This document shows positions 1 through 5,241 of a DNA stretch of 5,241 nucleotides, in pieces; position 1 is the first letter of the stretch, and each line of letters starts with the position of its first letter. The translations under genes and the position numbers were made by a program. Origin of the DNA: Clostridiales bacterium (GTDB lineage Bacteria; Bacillota; Clostridia; Lachnospirales; Lachnospiraceae); the NCBI GenBank assembly GCA_019420425.1, contig JAHZHG010000230.1, positions 1 to 5,241 on the forward strand, given 5' to 3'. The notes beneath the pieces were generated by a model. That model was not told the origin of the DNA. It made no database searches and saw only the letters and a program-made list of their open reading frames with translations.

Positions 1-485
1 TCCCGGGTAGACTGGGGCATATCGCCCCAGTCAAAGACATCCTTCACGACCCGGGCATGGTAGGATTGGATTTTCTTTTCGCCCCAGACCCGCTGTCCGG
101 CTACCGCCCGGGCATAGGGGTCAAGCAGGACGGCGCTCCGGTCGAAGATCAGCCCTTCCTTTGGGTTGTAAGGGCCGTTAATGCGGTAGGCATATTCAAA
201 TTCTTCGATATCCAGCCCGAAAACAATCATAGAGTAGACGTCTCCGATCTTATAAGCCTCGGGAAAGGGCAGGATGGCGTAGGGCTCTTCTGAATCACGG
301 TGAAACAGCAGCAGCTCGCAGGACGTGCCGCCGTGGGTATGAAGAGTAAAGTTAACGCCTACGGGCAGCGCCAGGGCGCCGTTAACATCAAACAGGCCGG
401 GACGGACAAAATATCCGGCGATTTTGCCCATAGGCTTGATGGAGATCGGGTAGTCGGGGGGGAATTGCTGGCTGCATAGGTTCAA
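1..485 (-). CDS. glgX: Glycogen debranching enzyme (GlgX/isoamylase type), N-terminal part
   Basis: The first 161 codons of a GH13-family debranching enzyme, which hydrolyses alpha-1,6 branch linkages of glycogen in the cytoplasm; the gene runs off the left edge. What is visible is the N-terminal CBM48/isoamylase N-domain, including PVGVNFTLH (residues 41-49), a CELLLFHRD strand (56-64), IGDVYSMIVFGLDIEEFEYAYRINGPY spread over 80-106, GLIFD (111-115) and LLDPYARAV (120-128). This pattern is typical of clostridial GlgX proteins of roughly 700 residues, so the catalytic barrel must lie outside the window. The start is TTG at 485, chosen because a full AGGAGGTA Shine-Dalgarno (491-498) sits 7 bases from it and the reading frame matches the family from there; the nearest in-frame ATG (codon 19) has no comparable site. 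It lies 68 bp downstream of vanT on the same strand and has a likely promoter of its own. The family is clear; GlgX versus a general isoamylase cannot be settled from this fragment. Confidence 0.88.
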   Translation of the reverse strand, partial: MNLCSQQFPPDYPISIKPMGKIAGYFVRPGLFDVNGALALPVGVNFTLHTHGGTSCELLLFHRDSEEPYAILPFPEAYKIGDVYSMIVFGLDIEEFEYAYRINGPYNPKEGLIFDRSAVLLDPYARAVAGQRVWGEKKIQSYHARVVKDVFDWGDMPQSTR

Positions 486-490
486 AGGGA

Positions 491-498
491 TACCTCCT
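491..498 (-). promoter_or_regulatory. Ribosome binding site fixing the TTG start of glgX
   Basis: Read on the minus strand this is AGGAGGTA, an almost ideal Shine-Dalgarno, with a short spacer before the TTG at 485. It decides the start codon, because no ATG lies in frame at a suitable distance. Confidence 0.85.
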
Positions 499-519
499 GT
501 TCTAATTTCCTGTCCTGTA

Positions 520-548
520 ATCATACACTTCTCCGCCGGAAAAGTCTA
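520..548 (-). promoter_or_regulatory. Candidate sigma-A promoter for glgX
   Basis: On the minus strand TAGACT (543-548, 4 of 6 matches to TTGACA) is followed after exactly 17 bases by TATGAT (520-525, 5 of 6 matches to TATAAT). Transcription would start near position 513 and give a leader of about 28 bases containing the glgX ribosome binding site. The element begins only a few bases after the vanT stop codon. The spacer holds a short imperfect stem (528-544), but no T-run follows it, so it is not an intrinsic terminator, and read-through from the van operon remains possible. Assigned by consensus match only. Confidence 0.5.
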
Positions 549-553
549 CCCCC

Positions 554-2686
554 TCATCCATGCATAATGCGTTCCAGCCTTGCGCCAAGACGGCTGAGCA
601 GCTCATTGGTAATTGTCCCTGCCTGCCCGGCAAGGTCGCAGACGGAGATTGATTCCCCGCCCGATGCGCCGATGAGTACAGCCGTATCTCCGGCCCTCAC
701 TCCAGGAATATCTGTCACATCCACAAGGGTCTGATCCATACAGATGCGCCCGATCACAGGCGCTTGGTGCCCGTTGATCAGCACAGACCCAACGCCGCAG
801 GAAAGCGCCCGCGGCAGGCCGTCCGCATAGCCGATAGCAACCGCGGCGATTGTCCTGTCCGCATCCGCAGTAAATGCAAGCCCATATCCGGCCGATTCGC
901 CGGCATACAGCGGCCTGACCGAAGCTACCCTGGCCTTCAGGGAAAGTACCGGCCGCAGGTCTGCTCCCAGGCGTTGGGTATCTGCTCCGGTGCTGAGCAC
1001 CCCGTAAAGGGCGATGCCGACCCGGGCATAGTCCTCAGCCAGCTCCGGGTAATTCAGCACCCCGTAGCTGGACTGGAGATGCAGCTTCGGACAGGGAAAT
1101 CCCCGCTTCTTCAGTTCGGCGGCAACGCAGTAAAACGCTCTGGCCTGGGTATACGTGTACTCCTGATCACGGGGGCTGGCGGTGTCGGCCGCGCATAAGT
1201 GGGTAAACAGGCCGTCCACAATCAGGTTTTCCAGCCGGAAAATTTCGCAGATCCGGTCAATATGCTCACTGCGCTCGCCCAGCCGGTGCATCCCGGTATC
1301 GACGCCGATATGTACGTGGAGCTTTTGCCCAAAGCCGTTCAGCGCCCGGGCATAATCCAGGTCAATCACCGTCTGGGTCAGGTGAAAACGGCTAAGGAGA
1401 GCAAACTGTGCCGGATGGGTATAGCCGAGCACCAGAATTTCTCCTTTTACCCTGGCCCTGCGCAGCTGCACTCCCTCAGAAGCGCAGGCAACGCAGAACG
1501 CGTCCACGCCAAGGCGGTTCAGCTCCCGTGCCACAGGGACAGCGCCGTGGCCATAGGCATCCGCCTTGACGGCGGGCATCAGCCTGCATTCTTTTGGAAG
1601 GGCCGAGCGCAGCACCTCCACATTATGGCGCAGGGCGTTGCGATCCAGCTCAATCCATGCCCTGCAGCAGGAGGAGGGCGCCTTTGCCGGCCGGACGGTA
1701 ATCCGGGCAATCAGAGCGGAGACGCCGGCAGACAGGGCAGTCACTGCCAGAAAATGGATCAGGCTGTTATCCACCAGAAGCGCGGCGGCAGAAAGCAGCC
1801 TTGCCGCATGGCGCACAGCGACGATCATCGCCGGATGGAGAATATACATCCAGGTGGAAAACTGCCTGAGCATCCTGGAGGAACGGCAGTCACAGGACAG
1901 CAGGAGCATATACAGGAAAAACACGGCCGGAATCAGAAAGAGGTACATGCTGTCGTGCCGCGGCAGGCTATAGCGGTGCAGGGTGAAGCTTTCCGCGGTC
2001 ATCAGGGAGAGAGAAGCAATCAGCCCGCAGAGGGAGACAGAGACAGAGCACGGCCTGACCCCCTTTATCCTGCGCCCGATCCAGGCGCCCATAACCAGAA
2101 AGAGAGGAGACATAAACAGTCCGTTCCTGGTATAGGAAAAGAGCCGGAACAACAGATCGTAAACTGTCGATATCACAGGAACGCCCCTGGTTAGTCCGGA
2201 GTAGCTGTCGCCAAACAGACCGATCGCATAGAGTACGGCCGCCGCTGCGGCCACCCCCCGTTCAGGGAGAAGCCGGCGGAGTCCGCGGAGCAGAAGGATG
2301 CCCATGATACAGGCCGGAAAATACCAGAGATGGTAAAATGGGCCGTCAAAGAGCAGCATCCGGAGCGCAGAGGCCGGCGTCAGCCGCGTATACAGCCCGG
2401 CGTATATTCCCAGGGGAAGATAGAGCAGAATGGCCAGTCCATAGAGGAGGGCCGTCCTTCTCAAAAAGGCATACAGCCGTCCTGGCTCCTTGTCTCCATC
2501 CGCCAGGACAAACTGGCCGGTTACCAGAAAAAAGAAGGGGACGGCAACCCGGGCCAGGATTCGGGTTAGAAAGAAATCTGCATCGGTATTTATCGATTCA
2601 AGGGGAGACGTATGGATGGCAATGACCAAAATCGCCGCCACTGCCCGGAACCGGTCGATGCCGCCAAAATTTCGTCTGGCATTCAT
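554..2686 (-). CDS. vanT: Membrane-bound serine racemase VanT (VanG-type cluster)
   Basis: A two-domain protein of 710 residues, about the usual VanT length. It converts L-Ser to D-Ser with pyridoxal phosphate, supplying VanG. Residues about 8-330 form a membrane domain of the acyltransferase-3 type with roughly ten hydrophobic segments (for example 14-28, 45-62, 77-95, 118-136, 246-264, 305-327), thought to take up L-Ser. Residues 344-710 form an alanine-racemase-like domain with WIELD (344-348), the PLP-binding lysine K374 in AVKADAYGHG, TGMHRLG (464-470), catalytic tyrosine Y601 in AGYGLAF, and GRICMDQ (646-652). In TITNELLSR the residue N694 stands where alanine racemases carry tyrosine (Geobacillus Y354), the replacement linked to serine use in VanT. 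The start at 2686 is preferred because GGAGGTGA lies just upstream and MNARRNFGGIDRFRAVAAILV matches the family. The longer open frame to 3013 only overlaps vanXY. Confidence 0.95.
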   Translation of the reverse strand: MNARRNFGGIDRFRAVAAILVIAIHTSPLESINTDADFFLTRILARVAVPFFFLVTGQFVLADGDKEPGRLYAFLRRTALLYGLAILLYLPLGIYAGLYTRLTPASALRMLLFDGPFYHLWYFPACIMGILLLRGLRRLLPERGVAAAAAVLYAIGLFGDSYSGLTRGVPVISTVYDLLFRLFSYTRNGLFMSPLFLVMGAWIGRRIKGVRPCSVSVSLCGLIASLSLMTAESFTLHRYSLPRHDSMYLFLIPAVFFLYMLLLSCDCRSSRMLRQFSTWMYILHPAMIVAVRHAARLLSAAALLVDNSLIHFLAVTALSAGVSALIARITVRPAKAPSSCCRAWIELDRNALRHNVEVLRSALPKECRLMPAVKADAYGHGAVPVARELNRLGVDAFCVACASEGVQLRRARVKGEILVLGYTHPAQFALLSRFHLTQTVIDLDYARALNGFGQKLHVHIGVDTGMHRLGERSEHIDRICEIFRLENLIVDGLFTHLCAADTASPRDQEYTYTQARAFYCVAAELKKRGFPCPKLHLQSSYGVLNYPELAEDYARVGIALYGVLSTGADTQRLGADLRPVLSLKARVASVRPLYAGESAGYGLAFTADADRTIAAVAIGYADGLPRALSCGVGSVLINGHQAPVIGRICMDQTLVDVTDIPGVRAGDTAVLIGASGGESISVCDLAGQAGTITNELLSRLGARLERIMHG

Positions 2687-2690
2687 GGGA

Positions 2691-2698
2691 TCACCTCC
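2691..2698 (-). promoter_or_regulatory. vanT ribosome binding site embedded in the end of vanXY
   Basis: The minus strand reads GGAGGTGA, a strong Shine-Dalgarno whose last three bases are the vanXY stop codon. Only 4 bases separate it from the vanT ATG. Ribosomes finishing vanXY therefore stop on the initiation site of vanT, which suggests coupled translation. Confidence 0.8.
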
Positions 2699-3443
2699 AT
2701 TCGGTAAGAATAAATCCGTCAATATTGTTACCGGAGACCGAGTAGGGAAGATCCCCGCCGATGCCCAGCTCCGTGCAGCCGCAGGAGGCCGCTTCCAGAT
2801 AAGAAATAAATATTTCCTGGCTGCCCCGGCGCAGGAGGTACGGCCTGCGTCCGTAGGGATACTGGCGGATAAAGTCGGTATATTCTTCCAGGGTAAACCC
2901 GCGGTCAGCCATAATGGAGGCATGGGGAACGCCCACGTACCGGAAGTGCCACGGCTCATGGCCGATTCCGGTGATTTCCTCCTTTCCGGCAGGATACCGC
3001 TCCACAAAGCCATATTCGGCAGCCAGACGGCGAAAGGTCTGACAGATGCCGGAGTAAGGGAAGCTGGGCCGGATAAAGTCGATTACCGGAAGCTTTTCCC
3101 CCAGATCAATGGCCAGGCCGGTCTGATGCTCGCTGTGCCCGGGAAGGGCGACATAGGTTTCGGTAAATTCCTGCCCGCTTTCGATAAGAGACTGATTCCA
3201 GATTTCCTGCTGCTCCTCCATGGAGCGCCAGCCGCTCACCGGTACAATCCCCTGCCAGCCGTGGATTTTTTCCATCAGGCCGGTAAGCAGGACAACTGCT
3301 CTGCGCTGCAGAAGGACAGGATCAGTCCCTCCCTGCACAGGCATCAGGGCGTCGGCCGTATCCGCCGTGCAGCCGTATGCGCGGTTGACCAGAATCAGGC
3401 TTCCGGTGTGCACATGCTGAGGGGGCAATACGATTGTTTTCAT
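2691..3443 (-). CDS. vanXY: D,D-dipeptidase/D,D-carboxypeptidase VanXY
   Basis: A 250-residue zinc peptidase of the M15B/VanY family. It is expected to hydrolyse D-Ala-D-Ala and to trim the terminal D-Ala from pentapeptide precursors, so that normal vancomycin targets do not accumulate. The active site is complete: SGWRS (70-74) with R73, the SxHxxGxAxD motif S104-EHQTGLAI-D113 giving zinc ligands H106 and D113, and EPWH (163-166) giving the catalytic base E163 and third zinc ligand H166. No signal peptide or membrane segment is visible, which fits the cytoplasmic, bifunctional VanXY form and not the membrane-anchored VanY. The ATG at 3443 overlaps the vanG stop codon as ATGA, and a modest GGCGGTGA serves as ribosome binding site inside the last vanG codons. 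Whether both activities are present cannot be read from sequence alone; VanXY of the C, E and G types is the closest fit. Confidence 0.93.
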   Translation of the reverse strand: MKTIVLPPQHVHTGSLILVNRAYGCTADTADALMPVQGGTDPVLLQRRAVVLLTGLMEKIHGWQGIVPVSGWRSMEEQQEIWNQSLIESGQEFTETYVALPGHSEHQTGLAIDLGEKLPVIDFIRPSFPYSGICQTFRRLAAEYGFVERYPAGKEEITGIGHEPWHFRYVGVPHASIMADRGFTLEEYTDFIRQYPYGRRPYLLRRGSQEIFISYLEAASCGCTELGIGGDLPYSVSGNNIDGFILTEWR

Positions 3444-4492
3444 GGGTTCACCGCCAATTCAATAATTTTATCCAGGATTTCTGCAAAGGGATAGCCGGCC
3501 GCCTTCATCATGCCGGGATAGCGGCTGTGCTCGGTAAAGCCGGGAATGGTATTGACCTCGTTAAAGACGATTCCGCCGCCGGGAGTCAGGAACAGGTCTA
3601 CCCGCGCAAAGCCGGAGCAGCCGAGAGCACGGTAGATTACCCGGGCAGTTTCCTTTACCTCTGCGGATTTTTCCGGGCTGATCCTGGCCGGCAGATGGAT
3701 GGCAGAGGTTTTCAGGGTGTATTTTTCCGTAAAATCAAAGAAACCGTCTGCCAGCTCGATTTCGTCTACCTCGCCCACGGTCAGCGTCTCGTTCCCCAGC
3801 ACTGCGCAGCCTACCTCAAAGCCGTCGATGTTTTCCTCCAGGATGACGTGATTGTCATAGCAAAAGGCCAGGCGGACGGCCTCGGCCAGCTCCGACGGAC
3901 GGCAGACCTTCGTGATGCCGTAGGAGGAACCGGCCCTGACCGGCTTGACAAAGAGGGGATATCCCGTCCGGGCGGCAAAATCCTCAGCGGCCTCTATCGG
4001 CGTTTCCGGGCCGATAACCAGGGAAGCGGGGATGCGCACGCCTGCCGCATGGGCCAGCTTATGTGCCCGGTCCTTGTCCATGCACAGGGCGGAGGCGAGG
4101 GTGCCGCAGCCGGCCAGCGGGATACCGGCCAGCTCAATCAGCCCCTGCACAGTGCCGTCCTCGCCGTTTTTGCCGTGGAGGACCGGCAGTGCCGCATCGA
4201 TCCGGATATATTCCGGCCCTTCGCCGGACAGGACAACCAGGCGGTGATCTGCGCGGTCCGGGGAGAGCAGGGCGGGAACACAGTCCGCTTCATTGCACCA
4301 GGTATCTGCCGGGATTCTGGCGGGATCGCCGGTGAAATGGAACCATTGGCCGGCACGGGAAATACCGATCAGCACCGGGCGGTATTTCCGGCTGTCCAGG
4401 TTGCGGATGACGGCGAAGGCCGATTCGAGGGATACGCCATATTCGGAGGAACAGCCGCCGAAAATAATGGCAATCGTTAATTGGTTGATCAT
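3440..4492 (-). CDS. vanG: D-alanine--D-serine ligase VanG
   Basis: A 350-residue ATP-grasp ligase, matching VanG in length (about 349). It joins D-Ala to D-Ser in the cytoplasm, giving the dipeptide that MurF adds to cell-wall precursors. Visible motifs are IIFGGCSSEYGVS (9-21), the Ddl signature HGKNGEDGTVQG (106-117), the ATP-grasp core FVKPVRAGSSYG (181-192), the omega-loop FFDFTEKYTLKTS (251-263), GFARVDLF (294-301) and the metal-binding end NEVNTIPGFT (311-320). The omega-loop has the EKY form of D-Ala-D-Ala/D-Ala-D-Ser ligases and lacks the motif of the D-Lac ligases VanA and VanB. D243, F252 and R324 fall at the positions proposed, from the VanG structure as I recall it, to select D-Ser. 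The ATG at 4492 follows an AAGGAAGG ribosome site after about 7 bases. A 25-codon in-frame TTG extension would start inside the terminator hairpin without a ribosome site and was not accepted. First gene of the vanG-vanXY-vanT unit. Confidence 0.95.
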   Translation of the reverse strand: MINQLTIAIIFGGCSSEYGVSLESAFAVIRNLDSRKYRPVLIGISRAGQWFHFTGDPARIPADTWCNEADCVPALLSPDRADHRLVVLSGEGPEYIRIDAALPVLHGKNGEDGTVQGLIELAGIPLAGCGTLASALCMDKDRAHKLAHAAGVRIPASLVIGPETPIEAAEDFAARTGYPLFVKPVRAGSSYGITKVCRPSELAEAVRLAFCYDNHVILEENIDGFEVGCAVLGNETLTVGEVDEIELADGFFDFTEKYTLKTSAIHLPARISPEKSAEVKETARVIYRALGCSGFARVDLFLTPGGGIVFNEVNTIPGFTEHSRYPGMMKAAGYPFAEILDKIIELAVNP

Positions 4493-4500
4493 TGATTTTC

Positions 4501-4509
4501 CTTCCTTTC
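4501..4509 (-). promoter_or_regulatory. vanG ribosome binding site
   Basis: The minus strand has AAGGAAGG followed by an A-rich spacer and then ATG at 4492. It supports the 350-residue form of VanG over the longer in-frame TTG reading. A small hairpin with 5-bp arms (4515-4519 and 4525-4529, loop of 5) lies just upstream in the leader; it leaves the ribosome site exposed. Confidence 0.7.
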
Positions 4510-4532
4510 TATCTGCAGGTAAATCCTGCGGC

Positions 4533-4575
4533 AACAAAAAACCGTTTTGATACGTGAATTGTATCAAAACGGTTT
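4533..4575 (-). terminator. Intrinsic terminator after vanS
   Basis: A perfect 15-bp inverted repeat (arms 4539-4553 and 4561-4575, loop of 7). On the minus strand the stem AAACCGTTTTGATAC / GTATCAAAACGGTTT runs straight into a six-T run, then GTTG. This is the layout of a Rho-independent terminator for transcripts leaving vanS. On the plus strand no T-run follows directly, so it is oriented toward vanS transcripts. The stem is AT-rich with only a few G-C pairs, so efficiency may be moderate. It separates the regulatory genes from the resistance genes and implies that vanG has a promoter of its own. Confidence 0.8.
4558..4566 (-). promoter_or_regulatory. Candidate extended -10 element of the vanG promoter
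   Basis: Within the terminator the minus strand reads TGATACAAT: a TGn extension joined to TACAAT, 5 of 6 matches to the consensus -10. No good -35 lies 16-18 bases upstream, as is common for promoters activated by a response regulator such as VanR. Transcription would start near 4551, inside the hairpin loop or second arm, so transcripts from here would carry only one arm and escape the terminator. Assigned from pattern alone. Confidence 0.4.
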
Positions 4576-4608
4576 AGATCGATTATTTGTTTTTTACTGA
4601 GAAAGGCT

Positions 4609-4640
4609 TATGATTTTATCCGGAAAATCATACGATTTTC
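4609..4640. repeat. Overlapping inverted repeats at the vanS stop codon (possible regulator site)
   Basis: Two inverted repeats share one arm. The first is TATGATTTT (4609-4617) with AAAATCATA (4624-4632), 9 bp with a loop of 6. The second is GAAAATC (4623-4629) with GATTTTC (4634-4640) around ATAC. Together they give three GATTTT/AAAATC half-sites at roughly 11-bp spacing, upstream of the proposed vanG promoter. They could be a VanR operator; the AT-rich stem could also simply be a weak RNA hairpin at the end of vanS. Confidence 0.35.
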
Positions 4641-5241
4641 TGACAATCCATGGGAAGAAGCACGGTAAAGGCGATGTGTTCGTCGGCGCTCTCTGCCCGT
4701 ATGCTGCCGCCGTGCAGCTCCACAATCTCCCTGGCAATGGCCAGTCCCAGCCCGGCGCCGCCGGTGGAAGAGGAGCGGGAGGAATCCAGACGGAAAAACT
4801 GTTCAAAGATACGTTCCAGCTTTTCCGGAGGGATGGTCTTTCCGTGATTTTTTATGCAGATTTCCGCCTGCCTATCCAGCCGGCGCAGAGAGAGGAAAAT
4901 CGCTGTCTGCGGATAGCTGTAATTTACCGCATTGCGGATCAGGTTGTCAAATACACGCTCCAGCTTGTCCGGATCGCAGAGCAGCTCAATGTCCGGCGCG
5001 ATCTCTGTGTGCCAGGTCAGCCCTTTTTCCATCAGGATGGGGGTAAATTCACTGACAACCTGCTCCAGCATCCGGCTGAGATTCCTGCGCTCCGGCTCCA
5101 GAGTGAGGGTCGTCAGGCTGAACCGGGTAATGTCAAAAAACTCATTGATCAGATCCTCCAGACGCTCTGCTTTGTCCAGGGCAATGGTGGTGTATTTGTT
5201 CCGCAGCTCTGCAGAAATCTGCGGCTCGTCCCGCAGCAGGG
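4628..5241 (-). CDS. vanS: Sensor histidine kinase VanS, C-terminal part
   Basis: The last 204 codons or so (203 complete residues visible) of a membrane sensor kinase that detects glycopeptide and controls the response regulator VanR. The start, membrane sensor and phosphorylated-histidine H-box lie beyond the right edge. The visible part begins in the dimerisation helices (LLRDEPQISAELRNKYTTIA, then ALDKAERLEDLINEFFDITR) and continues into the HATPase domain. Counted from the window edge, this has the N-box NLIRNAVNYS (about 99-108), a G1-like NHGKT, the F-box IFEQFFRLDSSRS (about 144-156) and the G2-box GGAGLGLAIA (about 160-169). The wording of the F- and G-boxes and the helix pair is that of VanS from VanG-type clusters. 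The frame stays open to the window edge, well past the internal ATG at 5071, which is not the true start. The G1 box carries Asn-x-Gly in place of Asp-x-Gly. A terminator follows the gene. Confidence 0.9.
   Translation of the reverse strand, partial: LLRDEPQISAELRNKYTTIALDKAERLEDLINEFFDITRFSLTTLTLEPERRNLSRMLEQVVSEFTPILMEKGLTWHTEIAPDIELLCDPDKLERVFDNLIRNAVNYSYPQTAIFLSLRRLDRQAEICIKNHGKTIPPEKLERIFEQFFRLDSSRSSSTGGAGLGLAIAREIVELHGGSIRAESADEHIAFTVLLPMDCQKIV

Noticed and set aside
57..293. Plus-strand 78-codon frame
   Set aside because: It is antisense to the conserved CBM48 domain of glgX and has no supporting signals.
528..544. Short stem between vanT and glgX as a terminator
   Set aside because: It has a 7-bp stem with a wobble pair and a 3-base loop, no T-run follows it, and it coincides with the spacer of a good promoter match.
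2687..3013. Extension of the vanT reading frame upstream to give an 819-residue protein
   Set aside because: The extra 109 codons lie antiphase over the conserved end of vanXY, show no family resemblance, and the ATG at 2686 has a strong ribosome site and the typical VanT N-terminus.
1199..4480. Long plus-strand open frames (1199-2194, 2490-3494, 3434-4480)
   Set aside because: They lie antisense to well-conserved van genes, have no ribosome sites, and their products are rich in Gly, Gln, Arg and Pro without recognisable domains; they are what GC-rich coding DNA yields in the opposite strand.
4493..4567. In-frame TTG start at 4567 adding 25 residues to VanG, or a leader peptide there
   Set aside because: The TTG lies in the terminator hairpin with no ribosome site, and the ligase family begins just before the IIFGG strand, as the ATG at 4492 gives.
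4628..5071. A separate 147-residue kinase fragment starting at the ATG at 5071
   Set aside because: The same frame is open to the window edge and encodes the VanS dimerisation helices, so the ATG is internal.

Overview
The window is a GC-rich stretch of a Gram-positive (Firmicutes) genome, most likely a gut-type Clostridia such as a Lachnospiraceae or Oscillospiraceae member. I infer this from strong AGGAGG-type ribosome binding sites, a glycogen debranching enzyme of the clostridial type, and a VanG-type glycopeptide-resistance cluster. All five genes lie on the minus strand, so the window is best read from right to left.

From right to left the layout is: the C-terminal half of a VanS sensor kinase (4628-5241, cut by the window edge); a 135-bp intergenic region holding a strong intrinsic terminator, a likely promoter and inverted repeats; vanG, a D-Ala:D-Ser ligase (3440-4492); vanXY, a D,D-dipeptidase/carboxypeptidase (2691-3443); vanT, a membrane serine racemase (554-2686); a 68-bp gap with a sigma-A-like promoter; and the first 161 codons of a GlgX-type glycogen debranching enzyme (1-485, running off the left edge).

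vanG, vanXY and vanT form a tight, translationally coupled unit. vanG and vanXY overlap by 4 bases (ATGA), and vanXY and vanT are 4 bases apart, with the vanT Shine-Dalgarno inside the vanXY stop region. Together they form the complete D-Ser pathway. VanT makes D-Ser, VanG joins D-Ala to D-Ser, and VanXY removes D-Ala-D-Ala and the terminal D-Ala of normal precursors. Cell-wall precursors then end in D-Ala-D-Ser, which vancomycin binds poorly. VanS (with VanR presumably just outside the window) would control expression. Family-specific residues support D-Ser specificity in both the ligase (D243, F252, R324) and the racemase (N694).

This is a recognisable VanG-type system rather than an unknown one. 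The less ordinary parts are the vanS-vanG junction, where a terminator and a candidate vanG promoter share sequence, a cluster of GATTTT/AAAATC half-sites at the vanS stop codon, the reduced gene content (no vanY or vanW between vanS and vanG), and the direct abutment to a housekeeping glycogen gene with no sign of a mobile element in the window.
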